IMG/VR virus record: IMGVR_UViG_3300034683_000215
Location: 1-58,680 of that record
Reading direction: 5' to 3' (one strand)
DNA: 58,680 nucleotides
Origin: a virus
In this document: one piece after another, positions 1 to 8,850 of the stretch
Position numbering within the stretch: the first letter of the stretch is position 1
Layout of the letters: each line of letters opens with the position of its first letter
Made by a program: the position numbers and the translations under genes
The notes under the pieces: generated by a model
Database searches by the model: none
What the model was told of the DNA's origin: nothing
The model's input: only the letters and a program-made list of their open reading frames with translations

Positions 1-117
1 GAGACTATGACACCTTGAGTGTACAACAAGTAGGCAACTTTGCCTGGATAGGCAGTGATAGCAATGTATTAGAAACAAAGGTTGCTGAAGCTGATAAATT
101 GGATGGTAAGCATGCCT
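1..117. repeat. Terminal direct repeat, left copy
   Basis: These 117 bases are identical to the last 117 bases of the window. The repeat lies inside a continuous tail-fibre reading frame, which argues for a circular or circularly permuted genome whose assembly overlaps itself rather than for a biological end. Confidence 0.95.
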
Positions 118-959
118 CTGATTTTGCGCTTAGTTCTCATACACACTCCAATTACACCCCATACGAAAGCAACACCCAAACTATACCAGCAAACACTGGA
201 AAATGGATAAGAATAGCAGAATCAGCCCATTTAAGTGTTGGTAGGAATGAAGGCTTATTTGAGGTAGAATATGTTGTAGGTGGCTACCACGGTAGGGTAT
301 CATTTAGAGCTTCATCACACTATAATAACTATTATAGTGTTAGAATTGTTAAAATTAACGGTTCTCATTATCATAATAGCTCTATTGGAGTTCAAACTGC
401 CAGAGTGGTGTTTAAAAGTGGCGTCTATAGTTATGAATATGCTTATGTTGAGTTATACGTTAAAAATTATAACACAACTTCAACGATGTATGTATATACT
501 AGAATGGTTGATGCAATTGGGTGGTCATTAACAACTGGGGATGGCTCAATACCAACTGGTTATACATCAAAAAATTTAAGTCTGATGCTTGGATACCCAA
601 TCTATAGCACTGATGATACTAGAACTGTTGTTACACCATCCAGTGGTTACCTAACAATTGACTGTAGGTATATGGGTAAAAATTCAGTGGCAACAATTAG
701 TAGCAATACCACATTGCAGATACAGAGAATACCAGATGGCTACAGTGGAATAATTATGGTATTTGTAACCGCAACGAGCAGTATTAGCATAGGTACTTGC
801 TCACGAGAGGACGGTAGTACCATTACCTACAAGTATAAGACTGGTAATTGGACTAACCTAAGTACTGGACATTACCTTATTGCCTACCAGTACCTACCAG
901 ATAGTAGCGGAACACACAAACTATATTTTTCAATATCAACAAATTACACAACAGCATAA
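1..959 (+). CDS. Tail fibre / receptor-binding protein, 3' part
   Basis: This is the C-terminal part of a gene that starts at 56508 and crosses the window ends; joined on the circle it encodes about 1,004 residues. The piece begins with the repeat LDGKHASDFALSSHTH, a histidine-rich motif of the kind seen in phage tail-fibre shafts. It continues as Ser/Thr/Tyr/Gly-rich beta-type sequence with no visible enzymatic motif. It ends in TAA just before the BACON-domain gene and the lysis genes. The role as host adhesin is inferred from the repeat type and from its place between capsid and lysis genes; the tip sequence itself is not recognised. Confidence 0.75.
   Translation, partial: DYDTLSVQQVGNFAWIGSDSNVLETKVAEADKLDGKHASDFALSSHTHSNYTPYESNTQTIPANTGKWIRIAESAHLSVGRNEGLFEVEYVVGGYHGRVSFRASSHYNNYYSVRIVKINGSHYHNSSIGVQTARVVFKSGVYSYEYAYVELYVKNYNTTSTMYVYTRMVDAIGWSLTTGDGSIPTGYTSKNLSLMLGYPIYSTDDTRTVVTPSSGYLTIDCRYMGKNSVATISSNTTLQIQRIPDGYSGIIMVFVTATSSISIGTCSREDGSTITYKYKTGNWTNLSTGHYLIAYQYLPDSSGTHKLYFSISTNYTTA
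100..127 (+). repeat. 28-bp direct repeat in tail-fibre gene, copy 2
   Basis: The sequence from TGGATGGTAAGC through GATTTTGC is identical to 58321-58348 and encodes the same LDGKHASDFA protein repeat, 342 bp apart on the circle. The adjoining HTH codons have diverged in third positions, so the exactly conserved block stands out. Confidence 0.85.
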
Positions 960-973
960 TATAATTATAAGAT

Positions 974-1294
974 ATGAGTACAATAGGATTTTGGCAAATG
1001 GCTGGAGCATTTGGTTTCCTATATGTGGAGCCACAAAGATTAACATTTGAATATGATGGAACACCTTTAATACCATTATCTGGTTCAATTACTATTAATA
1101 GTTCTGCCAACTGGAGTATTAGTTTGATGCCAACTTGGATGGATGTTTCTGCAACCAGTGGAGGTGCTGGTGTAACTATTGTCCATATATATCCACAACC
1201 CAATATGGAGACTAGTCAAAGAAATGGTTCGTTTACAGTATCCAATGGTAGTAACATAGTATTGGTGTATATAACACAGTATGGTATTGTCTAA
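974..1294 (+). CDS. BACON-domain protein
   Basis: The 106-residue protein is almost entirely one BACON-like domain. It has a short N-terminal lead, then YVEPQRLTFEY and a beta-rich core with the conserved tryptophans near residues 46 and 55. It closes with the N-G-S-F-T-V / VYITQYG pattern that usually ends this Ig-like fold. BACON domains are mostly found in Bacteroidota surface proteins and in tail proteins of gut phages, where glycan or mucin binding has been proposed. Here the domain stands alone between the tail fibre and a 90-aa gene, so a small accessory tail protein or fibre tip is a reasonable inference. Confidence 0.65.
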   Translation: MSTIGFWQMAGAFGFLYVEPQRLTFEYDGTPLIPLSGSITINSSANWSISLMPTWMDVSATSGGAGVTIVHIYPQPNMETSQRNGSFTVSNGSNIVLVYITQYGIV

Positions 1295-1317
1295 AGAATA
1301 ATAAAATAATAAGAATT

Positions 1318-1590
1318 ATGGCACTACAATTGGATTATTATGAGGCAAATTTAGAGGTTGATGTTCCAGAATGCTACTGGAAAATCACTAAATTAGATGG
1401 GAATAAACAACTGCTAAATGTCTATGTTGGGGTCTTTAAAAACAAAGATAAAGCAGATGCTAATTTTCCACCGATTAATGAGTTTTTATACCAATTTACT
1501 CCAGATTTAAGCTCATCGGATAATTTTCTGACTCAAGGTTATAACTATTTAAAGACTTTAGATGAATTTAAGGATGCAGTGGATGTTTAG
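1318..1590 (+). CDS. Hypothetical tail-region protein
   Basis: A soluble, aromatic-rich protein of 90 residues with no signal peptide or membrane segment. It has a charged middle (KNKDKADANFPP) and an acidic C-terminus. Its ATG lies 24 bases after the BACON gene stop, in the same transcription unit as the holin. The family is not recognised; its position suggests a minor virion or fibre-assembly role, but nothing in the sequence proves it. Confidence 0.6.
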   Translation: MALQLDYYEANLEVDVPECYWKITKLDGNKQLLNVYVGVFKNKDKADANFPPINEFLYQFTPDLSSSDNFLTQGYNYLKTLDEFKDAVDV

Positions 1591-1613
1591 TACTAACTTT
1601 AAAATTATATACT

Positions 1614-1847
1614 ATGAAATTAAGTGTTAACAATCTTAACAAACCTTCCAATAGGAAGTGGAAAAGGATTGCTGATTATTTACTTTATACAGCACTCCCA
1701 GCACTAAATGTGTTTTTTGTAGCAATACAGCCAGGTAGTGCTGAGATATCTTTATGGGGTAGTGCAGTAACTACCTTACTAATAACTTTATTCAAAGGTT
1801 TAACTAAATTTACTGCTGAAGATGATACACAGAATTTACAACAGTAA
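1614..1847 (+). CDS. Putative holin
   Basis: Seventy-seven residues with a basic N-terminus (NRKWKRIADYLL), two hydrophobic stretches at about residues 24-42 and 47-62, and a charged, Gln-rich tail. Size, topology and immediate linkage to the amidase gene fit a phage holin that permeabilises the inner membrane. The amidase start overlaps its last 26 bases. The call rests on topology and context rather than on a family signature. Confidence 0.6.
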   Translation: MKLSVNNLNKPSNRKWKRIADYLLYTALPALNVFFVAIQPGSAEISLWGSAVTTLLITLFKGLTKFTAEDDTQNLQQ

Positions 1848-2442
1848 AACTCATGTACTATTAGATAATGGGCATGGAATAGATACCCCAGGAAAAAGAA
1901 GTCCTGTATTTGCCGATGGTACACAGTTATTTGAGTATGAGTTTAATAGGGATATTGTTAGTAAAATATCTGGGTATCTTCAATTGTCTAAAATATCCCA
2001 TTCAATAGTGGTACCAGAGGAGAATGATATTCCTCTACCAGACAGGGTGGAAAGGATTAATAACTTTTGTAATGAGAATAAGAAGCAGTTTATATATCTT
2101 GTATCTATACATGGAAATGCTGCAAAAAATCCAAGTGCTAATGGTATAGAGGTTTGGACTTCTAAGGGTAATACTAAATCTGATGAGCTGGCTCCCTACT
2201 TCTATAATAGTCTTAAAAAGCTAGGATGGAAGATGAGACCAAATAACTCATTGGAGTTGGATAGAGAAGAAAACTTCTATATACTAAAGAAAACAGTGTG
2301 TCCAGCTATTCTAACAGAAAATGGGTTTTACACTAATTATAATGAGTGTAAACTAATGAATGAGTTTTATTGGAGACAGCAAATAGCGTTAGCACATGTA
2401 AGGGCTATCAACGAAATAGAGTTTGATTATGCGGTTAAGTAG
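1822..2442 (+). CDS. N-acetylmuramoyl-L-alanine amidase (endolysin)
   Basis: A 206-residue Amidase_3-type zinc hydrolase that cleaves the amide bond between the muramic-acid glycan and the stem peptide. Visible motifs are LLDNGHGID (residues about 13-21, zinc histidine), a glutamate in the EYEFNRDI stretch, VSIHGNA (second zinc histidine, about 93-99) and LTENGFYTN with the catalytic glutamate near residue 165. No signal peptide is seen, as expected for holin-dependent release. It sits between holin and spanin-like genes and overlaps both. Confidence 0.88.
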   Translation: MIHRIYNSKTHVLLDNGHGIDTPGKRSPVFADGTQLFEYEFNRDIVSKISGYLQLSKISHSIVVPEENDIPLPDRVERINNFCNENKKQFIYLVSIHGNAAKNPSANGIEVWTSKGNTKSDELAPYFYNSLKKLGWKMRPNNSLELDREENFYILKKTVCPAILTENGFYTNYNECKLMNEFYWRQQIALAHVRAINEIEFDYAVK

Positions 2443-2944
2443 TGTAATAATAGGAGTTTTTTTAGGAATACTATTAGGATATATATATACTGTAGTATTT
2501 CCAAAAACTATAACCTTAGTTAATGATAGAGTAGAGTATAAGTACGACACGGTTTACATACCCAAAGTTCATAAGGAGGTAGTAGTACAAACTACAATAG
2601 ATACATTTTTTCTAGTGGATACTTTACTTAGGATAGATACGGTTAAAATAATCGAGAAATGCAAAGAAGTCGTAACGGATTACTATACTAAAAGGGAGTA
2701 TTTGGATACAATTATGATACCTAATGGGAAAATTTATTTAAATAATTTGGTTTATACGAATAAAATTATTAACTTTGGGTATCGTTATGATATAACACAA
2801 AGCACTGGAGGACTTTATGCAGGCGGAATGGTAGGGGAAAAATCGTTAACCAGTGTGATAGCGTATCAAAGGGGAAAAGTGATATATCAAGGCATGATAG
2901 GCACCGACGGAATCAAATTAGGTTTAATCTATAAAATCGAGTAG
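2429..2944 (+). CDS. Spanin-like membrane protein of the lysis cluster
   Basis: The ATG at 2429 overlaps the end of the amidase gene. An N-terminal membrane anchor (VIIGVFLGILLGYIYTVVF) is followed by a mostly extracytoplasmic domain rich in Thr, Asp and Tyr, with repeated D-T-V type strands. Similar proteins often sit beside endolysins in Bacteroidota phages and are suspected i-spanin equivalents. A long coiled coil is not obvious, so the spanin role is inferred from topology and neighbours. Confidence 0.5.
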   Translation: MRLSSVIIGVFLGILLGYIYTVVFPKTITLVNDRVEYKYDTVYIPKVHKEVVVQTTIDTFFLVDTLLRIDTVKIIEKCKEVVTDYYTKREYLDTIMIPNGKIYLNNLVYTNKIINFGYRYDITQSTGGLYAGGMVGEKSLTSVIAYQRGKVIYQGMIGTDGIKLGLIYKIE

Positions 2945-2945
2945 T

Positions 2946-3206
2946 ATGAAAACAACGATTGGATTTCTCTACGTAAATTGGAAAACGATAGAGAAAATAT
3001 ATGACGGACTAGAGTTTGGTCGTGTAGTGGAATTAATTCCTGAAATGCAACGGCTAAAAGCAGCCGTAATAGAGTTTGATAAAAGAGATGATAAACGGGA
3101 GGCTTTTAATACAGAAATTAAAGCCAACCTGTTTACGAGGGCAGAGATAGAAGAAGCAATCAAGAAAAATTTAGTTAAGCCCAGCGAGGTTTTAGACCTG
3201 ATGTAG
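2946..3206 (+). CDS. Hypothetical protein, end of lysis operon
   Basis: Eighty-six residues, alpha-helical and charged, with no signal peptide. The second half (RAEIEEAIKKNLVKPSEVLDLM) looks like a small helical domain. It starts one base after the spanin-like stop and is the last gene before a strong terminator at 3227. Not recognised. Confidence 0.6.
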   Translation: MKTTIGFLYVNWKTIEKIYDGLEFGRVVELIPEMQRLKAAVIEFDKRDDKREAFNTEIKANLFTRAEIEEAIKKNLVKPSEVLDLM

Positions 3207-3226
3207 GAGTTTTAATCGGAATGTTA

Positions 3227-3256
3227 TAGCGAACGAAAGTTCGCTATTTTTTTTAT
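3227..3256 (+). terminator. Intrinsic terminator after lysis operon
   Basis: Nine-base stem ATAGCGAAC, loop GAAA, then GTTCGCTAT followed by a run of T. The T-run leads straight into the TATATTTG promoter at 3257. Confidence 0.85.
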
Positions 3257-3264
3257 ATATTTGT
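3257..3264 (+). promoter_or_regulatory. Bacteroidota-type -7 element TATATTTG
   Basis: It lies 16 bases before the start codon at 3281 and directly follows the terminator T-run, giving a very short leader for the connector operon. Confidence 0.7.
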
Positions 3265-3280
3265 TGTAAAATATGAGACG

Positions 3281-4009
3281 ATGAAATTACTAGACTACAG
3301 GTTAGCTTTAGATAGGTTGTTAAAACGGGAGCGACAGGGTTCAACCGTTTCGCCGAGCGATTTTAATCGCCTAATAGGTATAGCGTCAAGGCAAGAGTTT
3401 GAAGTATTGCGCCGACAATACGAGTTGAACAATGATATAGTTAACGATTTGCGCCCGTTTATTGTTAAACAATCCGTAAATTGCACAGCAGGAGTAATTA
3501 ATATTCCATCAGGATATGTAAAAACGGCCTCATTGTTGGATAGTAACGGCAACGTAATAGATGAGGTAACCCAGATGGAATATAGGGAAATCAAAAAGAG
3601 TTCGATCCTTGCCCCTACTACAGATGAAAAGGTTTATTATACAATAGAGAATGAAATACATGTTGATCCAGCAACAAGCGAAACGATGACAATGGTCTAT
3701 CTGAGAGAACCTGCTGAGCCGTATTTAGATTATTACGTTAACACAGCGGGCAACATTGTTTATTTAGGAGAGAGGGAAACGGTTGATGAATCTTTAATAG
3801 ATGCAGAATATAAAACATACGGTAAGGACGGCTCGCCAATTCAAATAGCCGGTGGTGTTTATACGTCTCAAACGACGGAATTAGAATGGATAACTGAAGG
3901 CTCTCATGTTAGAATATTTGCCCGTTTGTTAGCATTAGCAGGGCTGACTGTTCCTGATACATTAAGTATTCAATACGCATTAGGCTATGACACGAAGACA
4001 GTGGATTGA
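3281..4009 (+). CDS. Putative ring/connector protein 1
   Basis: A 242-residue soluble protein with a helical N-terminus (LALDRLLKRERQG.. ) and a beta-rich middle. It starts the operon that continues with two similar-sized proteins and the 1185-aa tail protein. In podovirus-like phages, and notably crAss-like ones, this position is filled by ring or adaptor proteins that join portal to tail. That role is inferred from context; no diagnostic motif is visible. Its last bases overlap the next gene. Confidence 0.5.
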   Translation: MKLLDYRLALDRLLKRERQGSTVSPSDFNRLIGIASRQEFEVLRRQYELNNDIVNDLRPFIVKQSVNCTAGVINIPSGYVKTASLLDSNGNVIDEVTQMEYREIKKSSILAPTTDEKVYYTIENEIHVDPATSETMTMVYLREPAEPYLDYYVNTAGNIVYLGERETVDESLIDAEYKTYGKDGSPIQIAGGVYTSQTTELEWITEGSHVRIFARLLALAGLTVPDTLSIQYALGYDTKTVD

Positions 4010-4616
4010 TTTAGTGAAAGCAGAGCTGGGCAAGTTAGACCCGGTTCGTAATTTCAGAACAGGCTTAGTCGATGGTATTCTTACTATCGTCTATGAGAAT
4101 TTGGTTTATAATGTTTACAAGAAAAAACCATACGAGTTAGACGATTTAGGGACTATTGAATACCTGACAGTTCAATACGATGATGTTCAAGATAAATATT
4201 ACGTTGAGTTCCCTTATACGCCTTTACAAATAGACAAGGTAGGTGGCGGAGTAATAGGTGTTTACTATCCAGATGATGATAGTATTGTTTTTGTCCCTAT
4301 GTATCTAAACGAGTTGAAGCACTATCTTCGTTCGGAAGCTAGTTTGCTAGATGGAGATATTGTATATACTGTGATAGGTGATAAAATATTTTTCTCTAAT
4401 CTTTCTGCCGACATGGCAGATGCTACACTCAAAGTGGCAGCCGTCAAGCCTTTTGATGCGTATGATATGGACGAAAAAGTAAAAATCCCTTCGGGGCAAA
4501 CGAATGCTCTAATTTCAGGAGCGATGCAGATGTTAGGAATTGCACAACCAGAAGCAACGTTGAACAATAACACCGATACAAGATATGGCACTACCAGGAT
4601 TGATAAGGCTGAGTGA
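3987..4616 (+). CDS. Putative ring/connector protein 2
   Basis: A 209-residue soluble beta-rich protein with many Tyr, Asp and Val, starting MTRRQWIDLVKAEL. It overlaps the upstream gene by 23 bases and the downstream gene by 32, indicating translational coupling of three connector candidates. Family not recognised; the structural role is inferred from its place upstream of the large tail protein. Confidence 0.5.
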   Translation: MTRRQWIDLVKAELGKLDPVRNFRTGLVDGILTIVYENLVYNVYKKKPYELDDLGTIEYLTVQYDDVQDKYYVEFPYTPLQIDKVGGGVIGVYYPDDDSIVFVPMYLNELKHYLRSEASLLDGDIVYTVIGDKIFFSNLSADMADATLKVAAVKPFDAYDMDEKVKIPSGQTNALISGAMQMLGIAQPEATLNNNTDTRYGTTRIDKAE

Positions 4617-5265
4617 TATAGCCCATGAAGCCCTATGGCTCTCTGGCAAAGACGATAATTACTACAAACGTTTTTTGCAGCATGCGTTAAACGGGTATAG
4701 GGAATTAAGCAAATATCATATAAAAGATTCTGTTAAAACGGTACGTATCATGCCCGATGCGAACCAAATTGTACCATTTCCTGAAGATATGGTTAATTGG
4801 CTAAAGCTATCGACCAATATAGAGGGGATGAAAGAAACGCTAACATATCGAGGGGATATGGTTAATACAACGACACTTAGCGGCGGGCAAGAAACACGAA
4901 GTGAGTATGGGGAGTTAGGAACATTGGGTGTCGGCGGAAATATGATGCCAGGTGGAATTGAAAACACAGTAGGCTATTTCACGGTGGACTATGACAACAG
5001 ACGTTTTCTGTTGTTTATGCCTACGCTAAAACCAGTGTATTTGGACTATGTTAGCGTTGGGGTGGATAGCGAAAGCGATTATGTTCCTGTTGTAGTTAAG
5101 GATTGTTTAGTGGCTTATATTATGTATAAGGATAGTTACTTCGATGTAAATTCCCCAATGAATGATAAGTTATTTAAGAAGAATGTTTATGAAGAAGAGG
5201 TGTCTAAATTGAGGAGTTGTTATACATTTAATTTAGACAGTTTGAGAGACGCTTTAAATTCTTAA
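4585..5265 (+). CDS. Putative ring/connector protein 3
   Basis: A 226-residue protein. The N-terminus (DIAHEALWLSGKDDNYY...HALNGYRELSKY) is helical, and the middle contains Gly-rich loops (GELGTLGVGGNMMPGG). The pattern of a helical start, a beta core and a final helical region resembles tail-adaptor proteins such as T7 gp11-type or crAss-like ring proteins. This is an inference from architecture and order. The next gene starts three bases after its stop. Confidence 0.5.
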   Translation: MALPGLIRLSDIAHEALWLSGKDDNYYKRFLQHALNGYRELSKYHIKDSVKTVRIMPDANQIVPFPEDMVNWLKLSTNIEGMKETLTYRGDMVNTTTLSGGQETRSEYGELGTLGVGGNMMPGGIENTVGYFTVDYDNRRFLLFMPTLKPVYLDYVSVGVDSESDYVPVVVKDCLVAYIMYKDSYFDVNSPMNDKLFKKNVYEEEVSKLRSCYTFNLDSLRDALNS

Positions 5266-5268
5266 TAG

Positions 5269-8200
5269 ATGGAAGTAAAAAGGATAGGTGTCGGCGGTGG
5301 TTTGGATTATGATAACCAGCCGTTTCTTGTAAATGAAGGTGATGGTAGAGAAAGGGCAGATATATCCATAAACGATAATGGGTATGTTGAGCCGATACTC
5401 GATTTTAGCATACAAGGTGGTTTTGTCGATATACAATTCATTGTAGAAGATTCCAATGTATTCTATATATGCGATAAAAGTGGAGGCAAGTATTACTTGT
5501 ATAAGTTTGACGGGTTTTTACACGGGGGTACTTTCTTTCCTGAGATTTTTAACACTAGCGAGGATTTGATAATTAACAAAGACGAAGCCACAGTTACGGC
5601 TTCTGATGGAAAAATATTAATCGTAGAACCCGAACGAGAGCCTATTTATATTGATGTTAATCATTATATAGACTTGAGCTCGTTAAGTGCTGACAAGGCG
5701 GAAATGGGCGATAATGGGACTAATTTAACATTTAGACTACCATATGACCCTCAGATTAATTTAGGTGATTATGTAACATTTTTAGCAACGCCAGAGAACA
5801 TCAATAAGCAATTTGGCGCACGTTTAGGGGGTCGAGCCAAAGTTTTAAGCGTAACAGCAGGAGATGGGTATTGGGAAGTAGAACTAGACCTTTTGTCAAA
5901 ATATTTAGGAGCTGATTATGTGGCAGCGAAAATAGATTTTTATTGGAATAGTGTAGATAAAATACCTTTACTATCGCCTTATTTATATTTAAACAGACCT
6001 ATACCCCACAGGGCGCCAAAGGTTTATATGGAAGCGGACACTTTTTACCATGGGAATAATTTTATCGATACTGTTTTTTCTTTTGGGTATTCATTCGTTT
6101 ATGTAGATGGGTATGAGACACCTGTCTCACCTATGTCAGAGATTGATTTAACATCTCAGAAACAAAAGCTTTTAGGACTAAATCTTAACAAAGCGGTTTT
6201 ATCAGTACGCCCATATAACGGCGTTTCAAAGGTTAAGTTTTATTGCAAGCGTAATAATGAGTCAAACGATTTAGAATTAATAGCAGAAAAAGAAGCATTC
6301 GCTATAACAACTTGCGAATATTACGGCGATTCAGTAATTGATGTATTAGACAATACAGAATATTTAAAATCAAGCCAAGCAATACCTTTGTCTCCAATCG
6401 TAGGGAAATTTTTGGATAATCGAGTTGTCTTAGGTGCAAAAACTAAAGCCTATGATAATGGTGAAGTTAAGTTTATAGGAACTAATTACACAACATGGGA
6501 GAAGGTTACCGGAACAACATTTGAAGCGTATGCAGAAAAAAGTGTAGGTGTATATAGCCCAAATATAGTTAGATTTAAATTTACTCCCCCATCTGAGATA
6601 AATTTTTCTCCTGACACAACGGTAGGATATTATTCTTTGTCCATTGCACAATTTTCTTATTTTAAACATGGAGGAGAACTAGCATGTTCGTATGAGTTGA
6701 AAGGCACTGGAAGTGTATTTTATTCCAATGAGAGTAAGCAGACTGTAGGCGATCGGTTAGCGCAGGAGATAAGCAAGAATTTAGAAATCAATTTTGAAAT
6801 AGCAGGTGTAGCTTGGTCTAAGTATTCATATCAAAGTCATACAATTTATTCGGATTCAACGGGTAGTATTATAGTAGATATTATAATTCCCACAATGGAC
6901 GAGTATCCATATACTGTAGGAACTGGTATAGGAGTAAATCAATTTTCAAATCGTGAAGGTGGAATATCATTCGATAAATCATTAAAATTAGACGAAAAAT
7001 ATCAACTTGGCGTGCAGTTCTTTGATGAGAGCGGTCGTACGGGCGGGGTTGTAACTAGTGATACATCTATCGATTATGAGACATTATCCTATTCCTTAGA
7101 TAGCGTTCAAATAATTAAACCAAGATGTTACTTGGGGAATCCTCCCAGTTGGGCTAAGTATTACCAATTTGCAGTAGCGAAGAGAGTTAACACTAATAGT
7201 CATCATTTTATCCCTTGTAAGAATACACCAGGGGCATGGGGAACGACAAGTAATGCTTATATAGAAGAAGCAAACTACACCTTATTGGCGTTAAATTTAA
7301 TGACCATAAAAAGGGAAGAAGCTGTATCTGGCTTAGCCTATTCTTATAAAGCTGGGGATTATTTAAAATATGTTAGACGATATGACACAAATGGTCAGTT
7401 TAGAACAATAGAATCCGAAAACGAATTAGCAGCGTGGGGGAAAGTAGTTGGCGTTGAATTGCGAAATGATATAGAATATGTTATAGTCGATGGTCTCCCT
7501 AGTTTACAAAGCCATTTTGATACAGGCGCATATATGCAGTTCGAGGTGAAGAATTTTACAGAGTCAAAAACTACGGGGGCATGGCAGTTAATAGGTGATA
7601 GGTATCCTGTAAACGAAATATCATATAGGTATTATCATCCAGACAGAGGTGGATATAGACATGATATTGATTGGGGCGATTATTTTGTTAGACCGGTTCA
7701 AGGGTTATTCTATGATGTAGATGTAGATACCAATCTATATGTAGAATCGAAGTATCTTAATGATAGCTCGTTTAATAAGCAATGTTTTTCGGCTAATAGG
7801 ATAGGCGTTGCGCAGCCCAAATTAGTTGGCGAGGTTTACTATCTGTGTGCTAGTCGTCCATATATCGATGGGACGAATACAAATGGGTACTGTGTTTTTG
7901 ACTACGAAAATGCGACGTACCTAACGGATAGCTTTGGTGGTCTATTTGGTTTTGAGAAAGTTGGTAATAGGTTAGCAGCATTTTTTGAGCGGGCGTTATA
8001 TGTGATGAATATTAATACTATTGAGGTTCAATCAGACAGCAGCAGCGATGCTATTTACGTATCTAGTTACTTTGGAAATGGGAAGTTTTTTGAAAAGTAC
8101 GGAATGAATACGTATAGGTTATCATGTACAGACGGAAATAGAGTTTACTACTACGACACGGAACGAAACACTATAAATTTAATATCTGATAATGGAATAT

Positions 8201-8826
8201 TCGATATATGCGGAGTAGAACAGCATGTAAACGGATTATCCAATAAATTTATGGCTTCTGAGTTCAAAACAAAACCTAAGGCTATCTTTTTTGACAAAAA
8301 GGAAAAACGTGTTTATGTATCGTTTAATGATTATATTTACATTTATGATACTAAGTTTGATAGGTGGATTTTAAAGAGAAATATTTCATTAGATTCTGTT
8401 GTTCACGGGTACGCGAAAATGTATAAAAGTGGGAGCATTCTACTCGTATCAGGAAGTGATTATAATGCTTTGATTGGTGAAACAGGTGTAATTAATACTG
8501 GTGTTTATGATGTCTTTGTCCCATTTGGTGAAGATGTTGATTTTCTTTCTTTGGTATGCTATTCTAACTTTAAACCAGAGGTTGATGTAAACGTTTACGG
8601 TCAAAACGGTTTAATGTTTAAGACCAAAATAAAGAAAGGCGCATGGACAAAAATTAATGACGGGTATTATTGCGATATACCGAAAGGTTGCTTAGCAGGA
8701 GAAACGTTAAGGACATATCATCTATACGAAGGATACGATATGGTTGGCAAAAGTATTCAGTTAAAGTTTTACATTGAAGGAAAATTCTATGGTGTAGAGG
8801 TGCGATACGAAAAAAGAAATTATTAG
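5269..8826 (+). CDS. Large tail protein (nozzle/muzzle-like)
   Basis: An 1185-residue, beta-rich protein with few charged clusters, starting MEVKRIGVGGGLDYDNQPF. It has many repeated aromatic and Gly-rich strands, and late in the protein the pattern (KRVYVSFNDYIYIYDTKFDRW) resembles a beta-propeller or tail-tube barrel. Its size and place after connector genes and before the ejected-protein genes match the tail nozzle of T7-like and crAss-like podoviruses. No enzymatic motif was found. Confidence 0.6.
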   Translation: MEVKRIGVGGGLDYDNQPFLVNEGDGRERADISINDNGYVEPILDFSIQGGFVDIQFIVEDSNVFYICDKSGGKYYLYKFDGFLHGGTFFPEIFNTSEDLIINKDEATVTASDGKILIVEPEREPIYIDVNHYIDLSSLSADKAEMGDNGTNLTFRLPYDPQINLGDYVTFLATPENINKQFGARLGGRAKVLSVTAGDGYWEVELDLLSKYLGADYVAAKIDFYWNSVDKIPLLSPYLYLNRPIPHRAPKVYMEADTFYHGNNFIDTVFSFGYSFVYVDGYETPVSPMSEIDLTSQKQKLLGLNLNKAVLSVRPYNGVSKVKFYCKRNNESNDLELIAEKEAFAITTCEYYGDSVIDVLDNTEYLKSSQAIPLSPIVGKFLDNRVVLGAKTKAYDNGEVKFIGTNYTTWEKVTGTTFEAYAEKSVGVYSPNIVRFKFTPPSEINFSPDTTVGYYSLSIAQFSYFKHGGELACSYELKGTGSVFYSNESKQTVGDRLAQEISKNLEINFEIAGVAWSKYSYQSHTIYSDSTGSIIVDIIIPTMDEYPYTVGTGIGVNQFSNREGGISFDKSLKLDEKYQLGVQFFDESGRTGGVVTSDTSIDYETLSYSLDSVQIIKPRCYLGNPPSWAKYYQFAVAKRVNTNSHHFIPCKNTPGAWGTTSNAYIEEANYTLLALNLMTIKREEAVSGLAYSYKAGDYLKYVRRYDTNGQFRTIESENELAAWGKVVGVELRNDIEYVIVDGLPSLQSHFDTGAYMQFEVKNFTESKTTGAWQLIGDRYPVNEISYRYYHPDRGGYRHDIDWGDYFVRPVQGLFYDVDVDTNLYVESKYLNDSSFNKQCFSANRIGVAQPKLVGEVYYLCASRPYIDGTNTNGYCVFDYENATYLTDSFGGLFGFEKVGNRLAAFFERALYVMNINTIEVQSDSSSDAIYVSSYFGNGKFFEKYGMNTYRLSCTDGNRVYYYDTERNTINLISDNGIFDICGVEQHVNGLSNKFMASEFKTKPKAIFFDKKEKRVYVSFNDYIYIYDTKFDRWILKRNISLDSVVHGYAKMYKSGSILLVSGSDYNALIGETGVINTGVYDVFVPFGEDVDFLSLVCYSNFKPEVDVNVYGQNGLMFKTKIKKGAWTKINDGYYCDIPKGCLAGETLRTYHLYEGYDMVGKSIQLKFYIEGKFYGVEVRYEKRNY

Positions 8827-8834
8827 TAACTTTG
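8827..8834 (+). promoter_or_regulatory. -7 element TAACTTTG before the ejection-protein genes
   Basis: Matches TAnnTTTG; the start codon follows 16 bases downstream at 8851. It overlaps the stop region of the nozzle-like gene (TAG at 8824-8826). Confidence 0.6.
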
Positions 8835-8850
8835 TAAAAAATAAAAGGAT

